Below are positions 39,582-48,430 of a DNA stretch of 64,000 nt, in pieces. The notes under the pieces were generated by a model that did no database searches, was not told the DNA's origin, and saw nothing but the letters and a program-made list of their open reading frames with translations. The DNA is from Actinomycetota bacterium (GTDB lineage Bacteria; Actinomycetota; UBA4738; HRBIN12), in assembly GCA_035640355.1 (NCBI GenBank), contig DASQWI010000017.1, positions 1-64,000 of the forward strand. Direction: 5' to 3'. A program made the translations under genes and the position numbers. Position 1 is the stretch's first letter; every line of letters begins with the position of its first letter.

Positions 39582-42052
39582 CGGCGCGTTCCCGATTCAG
39601 CCCGTTCGAGAGTCCAGACCGTCCGTAGGGCGGTGCGGTCCTTCAGAGTCCGAAGCCCCTCCATCTCTCGCACGCGCACTTGATCGGGTGAATCGCCGGT
39701 GATCTCCGCGACCTCCAGCGGGTCGAGATCTCCCAGGGCGCGCAGAAGGAGAACGTCGGCCTGCTCAGGGTCGAGCGCCCTGATCTGGGCGAGTGCGGCG
39801 TCAACTGCGCGTCGTTCGTCGGACACGTCTTCGGACCGCTCGATCCGCGCGCTCGGCTCAAAGCCTCGCTCCTCACGCGCTTCCTGCAAGCGCCGCCTCG
39901 CAGCGGCGAACACCCATCGCCGGAAGGAGGCCTCGTTCCCTTCGAACTCCGGGAGCCCCGCTGCGATCTCGCTCCACGTCTCGGACGCGAGCTCTTCCGC
40001 GCGCTCGGGTAGATGCGCTCGCAGGTAGCGGAGAACCCGCGGATGAAACTCGCGGAACAGGGCGGCGACGGGCAACTCCAAGCCCACTTGCGCGGCCGCA
40101 AGCACGGTCTCGAACCGGTCGGGGAGGGCGACATCGCTCAGGACGAGCCGTTGCCCTGACAGACCCAGTGCGGTGCGGGACATGACCGTGGTGCCTCCGA
40201 TCGACGAATCGTTTGCCGTCACGCGACCGCGTGGGAGTTGGAAGCTGAATCTCGACCCCGCCCCTGGCTTGCTCTCGACCTCCAGGTAGGTGCCGTGCAG
40301 GTCGAGGATCTCGGACACGAGTGCGAGGCCGAGGCCCGTCCCTCGCGTCGATCGGGTGTTCGGATCGCCTCCGCGGAAGAACCGTTCGCCGATGTGAGAC
40401 AGCTCATCGGGCGGTATCCCGGGTCCGTCGTCAAGGACGGCGACGACCGCGTCCCGGCCTTCGCCGATCGCGGACACACGGACGTTGCTCCCCGCCGGCG
40501 TGTATTTCGCTGCGTTCGTGAGCAGGTTTTCGACCACCCGCTCGAGGAGCAGGGGATCTGCCTGGGCCGTGAGTCCTTGTTCGACGTCGACGTGGACGAT
40601 GTGGTGACGGAAGAGACTGGCCAGGCGGTCGGTCACTCCGGTCAGCAGCTCTCGCAGATCGACGTCCGTCGGTTCGATGTCGAGCTGTCCCGCCTCCAAC
40701 CGTCCGAAGTCGAGGAGCTCGGCAACCATGCTGTCCAGCGTTGCGGCGTTCGCATTCAGTCGGGCCAGCAGATCGCGATGGTCTTCTTCCGAAAGGATGT
40801 CCGCGCTCTCCTCGAGTGTCCGACCCACGCCCGTGATCACGGTCAGCGGTGTACGCAGCTCGTGCGAGATGTTGGAGAGGAAGTCGTTCTTCATCCGGTC
40901 GAGCTCTGCGATCCGGTCCATCGAGCGGCGTTGACGTTCGAAACGGCGAGCGTTCTCGAGTGCGACAGCCGCCTGCGTCGCGAGCATCTGAAAGACCTCG
41001 ACGTCCTGAGCCGAAGCACCGTCGGATCCCTCAACGCCGACGACCAGGATCGCCTCGACGTGCTCGCCTTCGGGGATGGGGATGACCACCACTGACGAAA
41101 GGCCAAGCCGGCGAATCGGCTCCCGAAGCGCGTCACCGACCTCGCCCATGACCACGGGCTTTCCTCCGTCCAGCACCCGCCTGATGGCCTCCAAGCGAAG
41201 CGAGTCGATCGCGTGCGAGGAGTTCTCGGGGGCATCCGGAGGAAGGACGGCTCGATAGTCACCATCGTCTTGCACGTAGATCCGGGTAGTCGGAAAGCCC
41301 AGCGCGACGACCGAGTCCACGACCGCTCGGAGGACGATTGTCGGTTCGACCGCGCTCATCTGTCTTGCCGCCGCCGACACCACCGCGAGAAGCGCCCACC
41401 GACGCTCGGACTCCAGATGTGCCTCCCTGTGCGCGGCGGTCTGACGTTTCAGCTGACCGACCAGCAGGTTCGCCAGGAAGGCGAGAACCCCGAGGATGAC
41501 CACGTTCATCGTGTTCCACCCCGAGGCGCCGAGGGCAACGGAGTAGCTGGCGACGGTAAGCGCCAAGAAGACGGCTTGGACGCGAGGGGTGAATGCAACA
41601 ACAGAGAAGAGTGTCGTGAGCAGGTACAAGAACATGAGCGGCGAGCTCGAGCCACCAGTGGCCCAGATACCGATGGCGATCAGGACGAGGTTCACGATCG
41701 ACCAGGCGAAGACGACCGGGATCCCCCAACCGACTCGGAACAGGCGTTCGTAGGGCAGCAGCGTGGCGAGTCCGGCGGCGATTGCGACGACGACGAACAC
41801 CACGCCAAACGGGCCCATGTCCACGTCGGTACCTCGAGCCAACACCAGCGCAGAGGCCGAGAACAGGGGAACGAGCAGGATCGTCCTCATCCCCATGTTG
41901 AGCGTGCGCAGCTGCAGGGGGACGGGAACGTCGTTCGATGCCCGAGCTTCGGCGTCTCGGGCTTCCTCAACTTGCTCGGCAACCGGCGTCGTCTCGCTGA
42001 CCCGGTGCCACCTTCGACCTCGCCAGCGAGCGCGCGGTATCGATACTTCCAT
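39578..42052 (-). CDS. Membrane histidine kinase fused to an ECF sigma factor
   Basis: One uninterrupted 824-codon frame. Residues 55-200: about six transmembrane helices. 225-370: GAF-like domain. 375-455: HisKA with H-box NISHELRTPL (His397). 495-608: HATPase_c with LLTNAAKYTP (Asn513), DDGPGIPPDE and GTGLGLAL. After a ~50-residue linker comes a complete ECF sigma: region 2 at ~663-725 (FREFHPRVLRYLRAHLPERA, ASETWSEIAAGL, FRRWVFAAARRRL) and region 4 at ~755-805 (LDPEQADVLLLRALGDLDPLEVAEITG, QVRVREMEGLRTL). No receiver domain. An internal ATG at 40183 (residue 624) with GGAGG 10 nt upstream could yield the sigma part alone. Start ATG 42052 follows a leaderless TACCCT. Confidence 0.88.
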   Translation of the reverse strand: MEVSIPRARWRGRRWHRVSETTPVAEQVEEARDAEARASNDVPVPLQLRTLNMGMRTILLVPLFSASALVLARGTDVDMGPFGVVFVVVAIAAGLATLLPYERLFRVGWGIPVVFAWSIVNLVLIAIGIWATGGSSSPLMFLYLLTTLFSVVAFTPRVQAVFLALTVASYSVALGASGWNTMNVVILGVLAFLANLLVGQLKRQTAAHREAHLESERRWALLAVVSAAARQMSAVEPTIVLRAVVDSVVALGFPTTRIYVQDDGDYRAVLPPDAPENSSHAIDSLRLEAIRRVLDGGKPVVMGEVGDALREPIRRLGLSSVVVIPIPEGEHVEAILVVGVEGSDGASAQDVEVFQMLATQAAVALENARRFERQRRSMDRIAELDRMKNDFLSNISHELRTPLTVITGVGRTLEESADILSEEDHRDLLARLNANAATLDSMVAELLDFGRLEAGQLDIEPTDVDLRELLTGVTDRLASLFRHHIVHVDVEQGLTAQADPLLLERVVENLLTNAAKYTPAGSNVRVSAIGEGRDAVVAVLDDGPGIPPDELSHIGERFFRGGDPNTRSTRGTGLGLALVSEILDLHGTYLEVESKPGAGSRFSFQLPRGRVTANDSSIGGTTVMSRTALGLSGQRLVLSDVALPDRFETVLAAAQVGLELPVAALFREFHPRVLRYLRAHLPERAEELASETWSEIAAGLPEFEGNEASFRRWVFAAARRRLQEAREERGFEPSARIERSEDVSDERRAVDAALAQIRALDPEQADVLLLRALGDLDPLEVAEITGDSPDQVRVREMEGLRTLKDRTALRTVWTLERAESGTRR

Positions 42053-42060
42053 GCCTGCTG

Positions 42061-42066
42061 AGGGTA
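42061..42066 (-). promoter_or_regulatory. Leaderless-type -10 element TACCCT for the kinase-sigma gene
   Basis: On the minus strand TACCCT is followed by 8 nt and the ATG at 42052; no ribosome-binding site is visible. Confidence 0.45.
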
Positions 42067-42473
42067 GGGACTCCGACGCGGGCGGGAATCAGGCGATCGG
42101 ACATTTCGGTTACGGCACAGCTCCAGCCCCCGTAGGCCATCCGGCTTCCCCCGGACGCGCGAGGCGCGTTTGGTGTTCGTGAGTGACTCTGACCCGAGTT
42201 CCGTGGTCTGACTCGCCAGTTGAACGTGCGGTTGAAGTTCGCTCGATGAGTCGTCTGACGATTTCGTGTACGACGTGCGAGCGGACTTTGCGGAGGCCGA
42301 CCGATGTCGTCATGGACCTTTGCCGCCGACGTCAACTATCGACCGAAGGCGAAAGAGAGTCTCTTATGGCCCAACGACGTATCCCCAGCAACGAAACGCA
42401 CTGGTACCGTCCGGGGACAGAAACGGTATCCCCCAAGTGGGGACGTCGAGTGAAAGGAAGGGAGGGTCACAGG
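42067..42473. other. 407-bp stretch without a convincing gene
   Basis: Lies between the divergent kinase-sigma start and the small membrane protein. Short frames here have no family features. It contains CCCCCAAGTGGGG (42431-42443), a short hairpin just upstream of the small gene's ribosome-binding site. It presumably holds promoters for both directions. Confidence 0.5.
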
Positions 42474-42599
42474 GTGAACACTCAGATTCAGGTCCTGCGG
42501 ATCGTATCGGCGGCGACAGCTGCGTTCATCATCTTCCTGATCGTCCACAACGCCCTGCAGGCCTTCTCCCAGGTCGGCAGCGTTCTGACGAACGCATAA
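42474..42599 (+). CDS. Small single-pass membrane protein
   Basis: A 41-residue protein: a hydrophobic helix (IVSAATAAFIIFLIVHNAL) flanked by polar ends. The strong ribosome-binding site GGAAGGGAGGG, 7 nt before GTG 42474, and the short hairpin upstream support expression. Longer in-frame starts upstream exist but lack a ribosome-binding site. One of three tiny membrane proteins in the island. Function unknown. Confidence 0.55.
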   Translation: MNTQIQVLRIVSAATAAFIIFLIVHNALQAFSQVGSVLTNA

Positions 42600-42614
42600 G
42601 CGCCGCCCCACCAC

Positions 42615-42656
42615 CGAACATCGCAAGCCGCCTCACCATCGAACATCGCAAGCCGC
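42615..42656. repeat. Two-copy tandem repeat, 25-bp period
   Basis: CGAACATCGCAAGCCGC occurs at 42615-42631 and 42640-42656 with CACCAT/CACCAC context, just after the small membrane gene. It may be a terminator-like or regulatory duplication; there is no coding role. Confidence 0.7.
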
Positions 42657-42681
42657 GTCGGAGGATGGCCAGGCGACGCAT

Positions 42682-42987
42682 TCAGCCAGTGGCCATGAGA
42701 AGGCGATAGTCGAACGCTCCGACCGTTTCTCCCGTTCGACTGACGAAGACGTAGACGTAGCCGTCGGCGCCTCGATCCACGGCCAGTCCCATAGAAGGGA
42801 GATGTTTCGCCGCCTCCGTTCTGAGTCGCTGGCCCTCGGGGTGCTCATCGAGCAGCTGGTTCAGGAAGTGCGGTAACCGTGCGTCGTCGACGAGGACGCC
42901 CTCGCCCACCTCCACGAGGTGCGGCTGGTAGCCGGGCGGCTCCGAAAACCTCCAGCCCTCCTTCCACAGGAGCACCGGCAGCTTCAT
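42682..42987 (-). CDS. Conserved hypothetical soluble protein
   Basis: A 101-residue protein: MKLPVLLWKEGWRFSEPPGY, then EVGEGVLVDDARLPHFLNQLLDEHPEGQRL, and a C-terminal beta-rich part (GYVYVFVSRTGETVGAFDYRLL). No family recognised. ATG 42987 follows GGAGGTC by 8 nt. The frame extends upstream to 43173 without family-like sequence. Convergent with the 41-residue gene, divergent from the 61-residue membrane gene. Confidence 0.6.
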   Translation of the reverse strand: MKLPVLLWKEGWRFSEPPGYQPHLVEVGEGVLVDDARLPHFLNQLLDEHPEGQRLRTEAAKHLPSMGLAVDRGADGYVYVFVSRTGETVGAFDYRLLMATG

Positions 42988-43156
42988 CGTGGCATGACCT
43001 CCGACTCCTTCTTTCCGTGCTCGCCTAAGCACGGCCAGCTCTCTCCCTCCAACTATTCGGCAGAGCAACAACAGCACCCAAGTGCCTCGCCATCCCCGAT
43101 ACTCCATCCGCCACGAGGGTTGCGATGCAGGAGTCAGACAGGGGAGGAGGTCGCTG

Positions 43157-43342
43157 ATGGCAAAGGGCGGCACGGGTGCGGCCGCGGGTGGCGGGATCTA
43201 CGGGCTGGGGATCTTCGGCGCGTTGTTCTACTACTGGCAGCAGGCCGACGCGTTCTGGGAGTACGTCTGGGCGATCTTCCCGAAAGCCATCCTCTGGCCA
43301 GCGTTCCTCGTCTACGAGGGGTTCTCCGCGCTCGGTGCATGA
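43157..43342 (+). CDS. Small membrane protein
   Basis: A 61-residue protein: Gly/Ala-rich N-terminus (AKGGTGAAAGGGIYGLGIFGALFYYWQQAD), then EYVWAIFPKAILWPAFLVYEGFSALGA, giving one or two short membrane helices. The ribosome-binding region from GGAGGAGG to GGCA after the ATG is identical over 20 nt to that of the DUF2231 gene at 19054. Followed by a hairpin terminator. Confidence 0.6.
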   Translation: MAKGGTGAAAGGGIYGLGIFGALFYYWQQADAFWEYVWAIFPKAILWPAFLVYEGFSALGA

Positions 43343-43344
43343 CG

Positions 43345-43364
43345 CCGGCTCGACGATGAGCCGG
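43345..43364. terminator. Hairpin terminator between convergent genes
   Basis: CCGGCTC (43345-43351) and GAGCCGG (43358-43364) form a 7-bp stem with a 6-nt loop directly after the stop at 43342 and before the convergent stop at 43402. Confidence 0.5.
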
Positions 43365-43401
43365 ACTGCGAGCGGCTTCGCTGCCAGGCGACCCCGCTAG
43401 G

Positions 43402-43698
43402 TCACCACTCGTTCCAGCCTGACCCCTCCCAGACGGTGACCTCTGGCTGGCCTTCGAACATCTGGCCGAAGAACTCCTGAATCTGGGGGTTGGCAGAAAA
43501 CGCTTGGACCGCCTCGGCGGACTTCCACTCGTCGATGCCCAGGAAGTCCCGACCGTCCTGGGGGTTCAGATACACCCGGTGGGAGATGTCGCCCGCCTGC
43601 AGGGCCATCTCTTTCGTGGCCGAGGTGACTTCATCGTGGATCTTCTGGATGGCTTCCGGATCATCCCGGAGCCGCGCACGAATCGTGACCAATACCAT
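43402..43698 (-). CDS. Antibiotic-biosynthesis-monooxygenase-like (ABM) dimeric barrel protein
   Basis: A 98-residue protein with the ABM ferredoxin-like fold pattern: MVLVTIRARLRDDPEAIQKI, then YLNPQDGRDFLGIDEWKSAEAVQAFSANPQIQEFFGQMF. Family members include heme-degrading IsdG-like and quinol monooxygenases and acting-alone small sensors; the FxxxxxWxS pattern (FLGIDEWKS) fits. The conserved His/Asn/Trp triad of IsdG is not clear, so function is open. ATG 43698 follows GGGGAGGC; a TTG one codon upstream is also in frame. Confidence 0.75.
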   Translation of the reverse strand: MVLVTIRARLRDDPEAIQKIHDEVTSATKEMALQAGDISHRVYLNPQDGRDFLGIDEWKSAEAVQAFSANPQIQEFFGQMFEGQPEVTVWEGSGWNEW

Positions 43699-43921
43699 CA
43701 ATGCCTCCCCTTTCCGGTCGTCTCGGGCCGACCCGGCTCGGCCCGTTCTTCAACGTCACTGACCACTGGACCGCTCCTTGCGGCGACGGACCCTACCGAT
43801 GACCGGTTGGCGAAACGTTGGAACGCGAGTAGTGGTGAGCACGATATCCGGGGGTGTGCCTATATTCGTTTCGGGTGGGTTCGTCCACGCAAGAGTGTGC
43901 GACGTCCGAAAGGAGGCATTC

Positions 43922-44347
43922 GTGACCAGGCATATACGACCGTGGCTGGCGGTTCCGGTGGTGGTCCTGGTGCTCGCGTTCGTCACGGCAAGCTGCGGTG
44001 GTGACGAGGGCGGCGTCGGCGCGACCCTCGCGGACTTCTCGATCACGCTGGACTCGGACAGCGCACCGGCGGGAGAGGTGACCTTCGACGTCACCAATGA
44101 CGCCGAGCAGACGCACGAGTTCGTCGTGTTCCAGACCGACCTCGCCGAAGATCAGCTGCCGACGAACGATGAGGGCGTCGTCGACGAGGAGGGCGAAGGC
44201 GTCACGCTCATCGACGAGATCGAGGACGTCGCGGGCGGCAGCTCGCAGTCGCTGACGGTGAACCTGGATGCAGGCAGCTACGTGCTGATCTGCAACCTCC
44301 CCGGCCATTACCAGCAAGGGATGCACGCCAGCTTCAGCGCGACCTAG
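43922..44347 (+). CDS. Cupredoxin (blue copper) lipoprotein
   Basis: A 141-residue exported protein: signal peptide (RHIRPWLAVPVVVLVLAFVTASC) with lipobox ending at Cys25, acidic linker, then a plastocyanin-like beta-sandwich. The type 1 copper site is complete: His in THEFVVFQ, and C124-x4-H129-x4-M134 at the C-terminus. It likely shuttles electrons at the outer face of the membrane, for example to a terminal oxidase or nitrite/NO reductase. GTG 43922 is chosen because AAAGGAGG lies 6 nt upstream. Confidence 0.88.
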   Translation: MTRHIRPWLAVPVVVLVLAFVTASCGGDEGGVGATLADFSITLDSDSAPAGEVTFDVTNDAEQTHEFVVFQTDLAEDQLPTNDEGVVDEEGEGVTLIDEIEDVAGGSSQSLTVNLDAGSYVLICNLPGHYQQGMHASFSAT

Positions 44348-44459
44348 CGTTCGGAGTCTCAGAGCGGACAGTGAGCCCGGTGGTTCCATCGTGCTGTGTT
44401 CGCACGGCCGCTGATCGTCATAGCGAGACGAATCGAGCTTGCCCTGGCGTTGCCGTTCG

Positions 44460-45782
44460 TCATGAGCGCCTTCGAAGGCGACCGAGCCGGCTATCGGGAA
44501 TGGGGTGTTCCTCGGGCCCCAATGTGCGCGCTCGCTCCTCGTCCGTCCGCGATGGCCCGTCAGTCGACTCGGACGGGGCGGGCACGTCGTTCGATTTCCT
44601 CGGTTGCTTCGATTTTTCGAGGGTGAAGCAATAAGCGGCGAGCCACGTAGTCAGCGGTACCGACGCGACGAGGCCGATGCTGCCGACCAGCGTCCTTACG
44701 ATCTCGGTCGCCACGATCTCTCGTTTCGCGACGAACGCGAGGGATTGATCGGTGAGGATGAACAGGAGCAGTAGCGGAAGCGACGCTCCGACGTAAGCGA
44801 GGAACAACGTGTTCACCGTGGAGGAGACGTGGTCGCGCCCGATTCGCATTCCCGCCCGGAACAACGCGCCGCGATCCGCTAGCGGATCCGCACCAGCGAG
44901 CTCGGCGACAGCCGACGACTGCGTCACGGTCATGTCGTCGATCGCTCCGAGCGCGCCGATGATGACTCCCGCGAGGATCAGGCCTGACAGGTCGAGTTCC
45001 GACGCTCCGATGTTCACGAGGAACGCTTCCTCGGACGCGAAGCCCGAGAACTTGGACAGCCCGACGAAGACGCTCCCGAGCAGCACCGTGAGCAGAAGGC
45101 TTGCGAGGGTGCCGAGCAGAGCGATCGACGTCATCGCCGTGAAGCCGTGCGCGAGGTACAGCGCGATGAAGGCCATCGCCGATGCCGCGAACGCCGCGAC
45201 CACCGTGGCATCGTGCCCGGAGAGGATCGCCGGCAGGGCGAACTTCAAAAGGAGAACGAACGTAACCGCGAGCCCAACCAACGCCGTGACGCCTCGAAGG
45301 CGCCCCAGCAGGACGACGGCAAGGGCGAAGACGAAGGCGAGAATCAGGATGGTCCTCCCGCGCTCGATGTCCACGAACCCATATCTGACGACCTTGGGAG
45401 CGTCTGGATTGCGGGCAAGCACGATCGTCGTGCCGGGCTCGATCGATGCCTGCGACGATTCCGGCGGAACCTCGATCGAGGCCTGCTCTCCCTCGTCGGG
45501 CCCGCCAAGCAAACGGAACGTCATGTGAGCACACTCGATATCGTCCTCCGGCATCGTGCCCCGGCACGGCTCCGTGACGACCGATAGGACCTCGGCGTCG
45601 TAGGTCTCCTGCAGGCCGGTCACATCGCGGAGGAGTCGGCTCACGACGTCGCCACGGGGCCAGAGGACCAGGACGCCGAGGCAGGTGATCACGCCGAGGA
45701 CGGCGCACGTCGCCGCAAGGACCCTCCTCGCTCGCAGCGGAACTTCTCGTTCGCCTCGATGCACTGGCTTTACGGCGAGCAT
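44460..45782 (-). CDS. YibE/F-family membrane protein
   Basis: A 440-residue protein: one N-terminal helix, an extracytoplasmic ~90-residue domain with beta pattern (TYDAEVLSVVTEPC ... ASIEPGTTIVLARNP), then seven or more helices of the YibE/F family (GRTILILAFVFALAVVLLGRLRG, HGFTAMTSIALLGTLASLLLTVLLG, ASELDLSGLILAGVIIGALGAIDDMTVTQ). GALGAIDDMTVTQSSAVAEL is the family signature. Members are putative transporters of unknown substrate, linked to lipid or purine physiology in some species. A TAGCCT lies 10 nt before ATG 45782, so it may be leaderless. Confidence 0.9.
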   Translation of the reverse strand: MLAVKPVHRGEREVPLRARRVLAATCAVLGVITCLGVLVLWPRGDVVSRLLRDVTGLQETYDAEVLSVVTEPCRGTMPEDDIECAHMTFRLLGGPDEGEQASIEVPPESSQASIEPGTTIVLARNPDAPKVVRYGFVDIERGRTILILAFVFALAVVLLGRLRGVTALVGLAVTFVLLLKFALPAILSGHDATVVAAFAASAMAFIALYLAHGFTAMTSIALLGTLASLLLTVLLGSVFVGLSKFSGFASEEAFLVNIGASELDLSGLILAGVIIGALGAIDDMTVTQSSAVAELAGADPLADRGALFRAGMRIGRDHVSSTVNTLFLAYVGASLPLLLLFILTDQSLAFVAKREIVATEIVRTLVGSIGLVASVPLTTWLAAYCFTLEKSKQPRKSNDVPAPSESTDGPSRTDEERARTLGPEEHPIPDSRLGRLRRRS

Positions 45783-45931
45783 TGCCGGCCGGAGGCTATC
45801 TCAACGCAGGGACCCCACGAACTACCTTGTGGTCCTTCTTCCACGAGGTGAACGCCCGCCGACGTTCGGTTGCGTCAGCACACACAGAATAGGGAGCGTC
45901 GGAACCGCTCCGCCCTGAGCCCAATCACGAG

Positions 45932-47330
45932 TCAACCCGCGACCAGGTGCGCCAACTCGATCCGGTTTCGTCCCTTCCGTTTCGCGACGTACATCGCCCC
46001 GTCGGCCTCGCGGATCAAGAGCTCGGGGCGGACGTGTGAGTCGGTTCCCAACGATATGCCGGCGCTTGCCGTCACTCGCACTTCTCGGTTGTCCAGGAGA
46101 AACGGTTCGGAGAGGGGTCCGATCAGTCGTTTGGCGATGCGTCGCGCAGCCGCACGCGACGACACGTCCTCGAACATCGCGACGAACTCGTCCCCGCCGA
46201 TCCGAGCAAGCGTGTCGGACGGTCTCATCGAGGCGAGCAACCGCTGCGCAACCGCGACGAGGAGCTCGTCGCCGCTCTGATGCCCGAACGTGTCGTTCAC
46301 CTCTTTGAATCCGTCGAGGTCGAGGAAGATCACGGCCACTCCGCCGTCCGGCCTCCGCGCCAGACGGGCGAGCGCGCTCACGAGCCGATCCTCCAGCAGA
46401 CGGCGGTTGGGCAGACCGGTGAGCGGATCGTGGACGGCACGCCGCATCAGCTCCTCTTCCGCGTCCTTGCGGTCGGAGATGTCCTCGAGCATGCCGATCC
46501 CATACGATGGGCCGCATTGTGCGTCGCGCACGATCGCCATCACCGTGCGGCACCAAAGCTGCGAGTCATCCTTGCGCCTCAATCGGTGCTCCACCTCGCA
46601 CCGATCAACCACGCCGGTGATCACGTCGCCGATCGGATTCAGGCCGTCCCGTTCGTCGTTGTGAACGAGCGCACCCAGTGAGACCCCAGCTAGTTCGCCG
46701 TGCTCGTAGCCGGCCATGAGCTCGAGCGTCGGGTTCGCCTCGATGATCTTGCCGTGGACGTTCACGGTGGCCACACCGAAAGCGGCCGCGTCGAAGATCG
46801 TCCGGAACCGCATCTCGCTCGCCCGGAGCGCCTCTTCTGACCGCTTGCGTTCGGTGATATCCACCATCACGCCTTGCCAGTACAGCTCTCCGGTAGCGAC
46901 GTCTCGCACGACCGCGGCCTTCTCGCTCACCCATGCGACGCGCCCTTCTCGGGTCATCAGCCGGTACTCGGCGCTCATCGGTGAGAGCGTCCGGCGCGCC
47001 TCGGCGTCGGCAACGATCATTCGGTCGCGGTCTTCGGGGTGGCAGGATCTGCAACCACAGCTCGCCTTCGCCGAGCCACTCGGTGGCCGGGTACCCGAAC
47101 ATGTCCTCGACCTGCGGGCTGATGTAGATCGGCTCGGAATGCTCAGGGTCGTCCAAGACGCGGTCGAGATAGGTCGCGACTCCGGGGATGTGTTCGACCA
47201 GGGTCCGGAAACGCTCGTCGGGTGCCGGGTCGACTCGACGCTCGGTGTGTCCTGGCCCGATCTCGGGGTCTTGTTCTTCGTCCACGCCACCTGATCCTGT
47301 CTTCGGAACGCCAAATCCACGATGTTCCAT
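45932..47330 (-). pseudogene. PAS-PAS-GGDEF diguanylate cyclase gene with a single-base frameshift
   Basis: The 5' part (47330 to about 47050) encodes DERFRTLVEHIPGVATYLDRVLDDP ... VEDMFGYPATEWLGEGELWLQIL of a PAS domain. The continuation HPEDRDRMIVADAEARR ... is one base out of phase. Removing one C in CTGCCACCCC (about 47045) restores QILHPEDRDR. Downstream are the rest of PAS1, PAS2 (FRTIFDAAAFGVATVNV) and a GGDEF domain with intact RIGGDEFVAMF, so the product would be a c-di-GMP synthase. With the shift, only a GGDEF part could be made from an internal start. A sequencing error is possible. Confidence 0.82.
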
Positions 47331-47551
47331 CGGTGCAGGTCAGAAACACCTTGATGGCGCCCTCCTCTGCGGCGCGTTCCACTTCGCCCGACGGTGCCAA
47401 TCCGATACTTGGGCCGTTATACGGCCGAAACGAGCGCGGAGCGAGCACACCGAGCGCATCGGCGTATGCGGTTGTGCATCGGTGGGTACTGCGCCCACAT
47501 CGTCTGACTGGCAGCCGACGCTGGCTCGCCGTTCGAGGGAGGGAGGCCGAG

Positions 47552-48412
47552 ATGAGCAGCCGTGGAGACGTCATCGACGAAGTGCTGAAGGACCACAGGG
47601 AGATCAAGGAGCTGTTCTCGAAGGTCCGCTCGTCGACCGGGACCCGCCGGCGCAGTGCCTTCCAGGCTCTGGTCCGAAAGCTCGCCGTGCATGAGACGGC
47701 CGAACAGGAGATCGTGCACCCGCTCGCGCTGCGCGCCGGCGCCGACGATATCCGCGACCGGCGCGTCTCCGAGGAGAAGCAGGCCGAGGGGGTCCTCTCC
47801 GAGCTCGTGAAGATCGGTCCCGAGGACGCGCGGTTCCCGGCGATGTTGGAGGCACTCCAGCAGGAAGTCCTCGAGCACGCCGAGCGCGAGGAGCGCGAGG
47901 AGCACCCGAAGATCCGTTCCGAGGTCGATGCGGACCAGCTCCGGATGCTGGCGGCTGCGTTCCGCGCCGCCGAAGCCACCGCGCCGACCCGGCCGCATCC
48001 CCGGGGTCCGAGGTCGGCCACCGGCAACCTATTGATCGGTCCGATCGTGTCGATCATGGACCGCGCGCGGGACGCTATCCGCGACGCGATGCAACCGACG
48101 GATTCGACCCGGCACTCGCGCACCCGCCCGACGAGCACGCGAGGGCGGACCAAGGACACCGGCCGGCGGTCGACCACGCGCGCCGGCGACGCACCGGTCA
48201 TCGACGTCTCCGCTGATCCGAAGGGTGGATGGCGGGCCGCGAAGCGCGGATCGAGCCGGGCGATCGCGCGGTCGAGCGCCAAGCAGGACGTCGTCCGGCG
48301 AGCCCGCGAGGTGGCGAAGTCGCAGCGAGGCCGGCTGGTCATCCATCGCCAGGACGGCCGCATCCAGGAGGAGCGCACCTACGGCAAGGATCCAGCGCGC
48401 ACGCGCGGCTGA
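47552..48412 (+). CDS. Hemerythrin-domain protein with C-terminal DUF2188
   Basis: A 286-residue protein. Residues ~8-140 form a hemerythrin-like four-helix bundle (VLKDHREIKELF, LAVHETAEQEIVHP, EVLEHAEREEREEHP) whose His and Glu residues could bind a di-iron O2 site. A basic linker (~145-215) leads to a DUF2188-type domain (KGGWRAAKRGSSRAIARSSAKQDVVRRAREVAKSQ, VIHRQDGRIQEERTYGKDP). The combination suggests an iron/O2-linked stress protein that might bind nucleic acid through its basic part. ATG 47552 follows GAGGGAGGGAGG. SRPBCC gene follows after 18 nt. Confidence 0.8.
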   Translation: MSSRGDVIDEVLKDHREIKELFSKVRSSTGTRRRSAFQALVRKLAVHETAEQEIVHPLALRAGADDIRDRRVSEEKQAEGVLSELVKIGPEDARFPAMLEALQQEVLEHAEREEREEHPKIRSEVDADQLRMLAAAFRAAEATAPTRPHPRGPRSATGNLLIGPIVSIMDRARDAIRDAMQPTDSTRHSRTRPTSTRGRTKDTGRRSTTRAGDAPVIDVSADPKGGWRAAKRGSSRAIARSSAKQDVVRRAREVAKSQRGRLVIHRQDGRIQEERTYGKDPARTRG

Positions 48413-48430
48413 TCCAAGGAGGAGGAAGAG

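Noticed and set aside
44560-45708. 382-codon minus-strand frame in the YibE/F gene
   Set aside because: Alternate frame of a gene with clear membrane helices and family signature.
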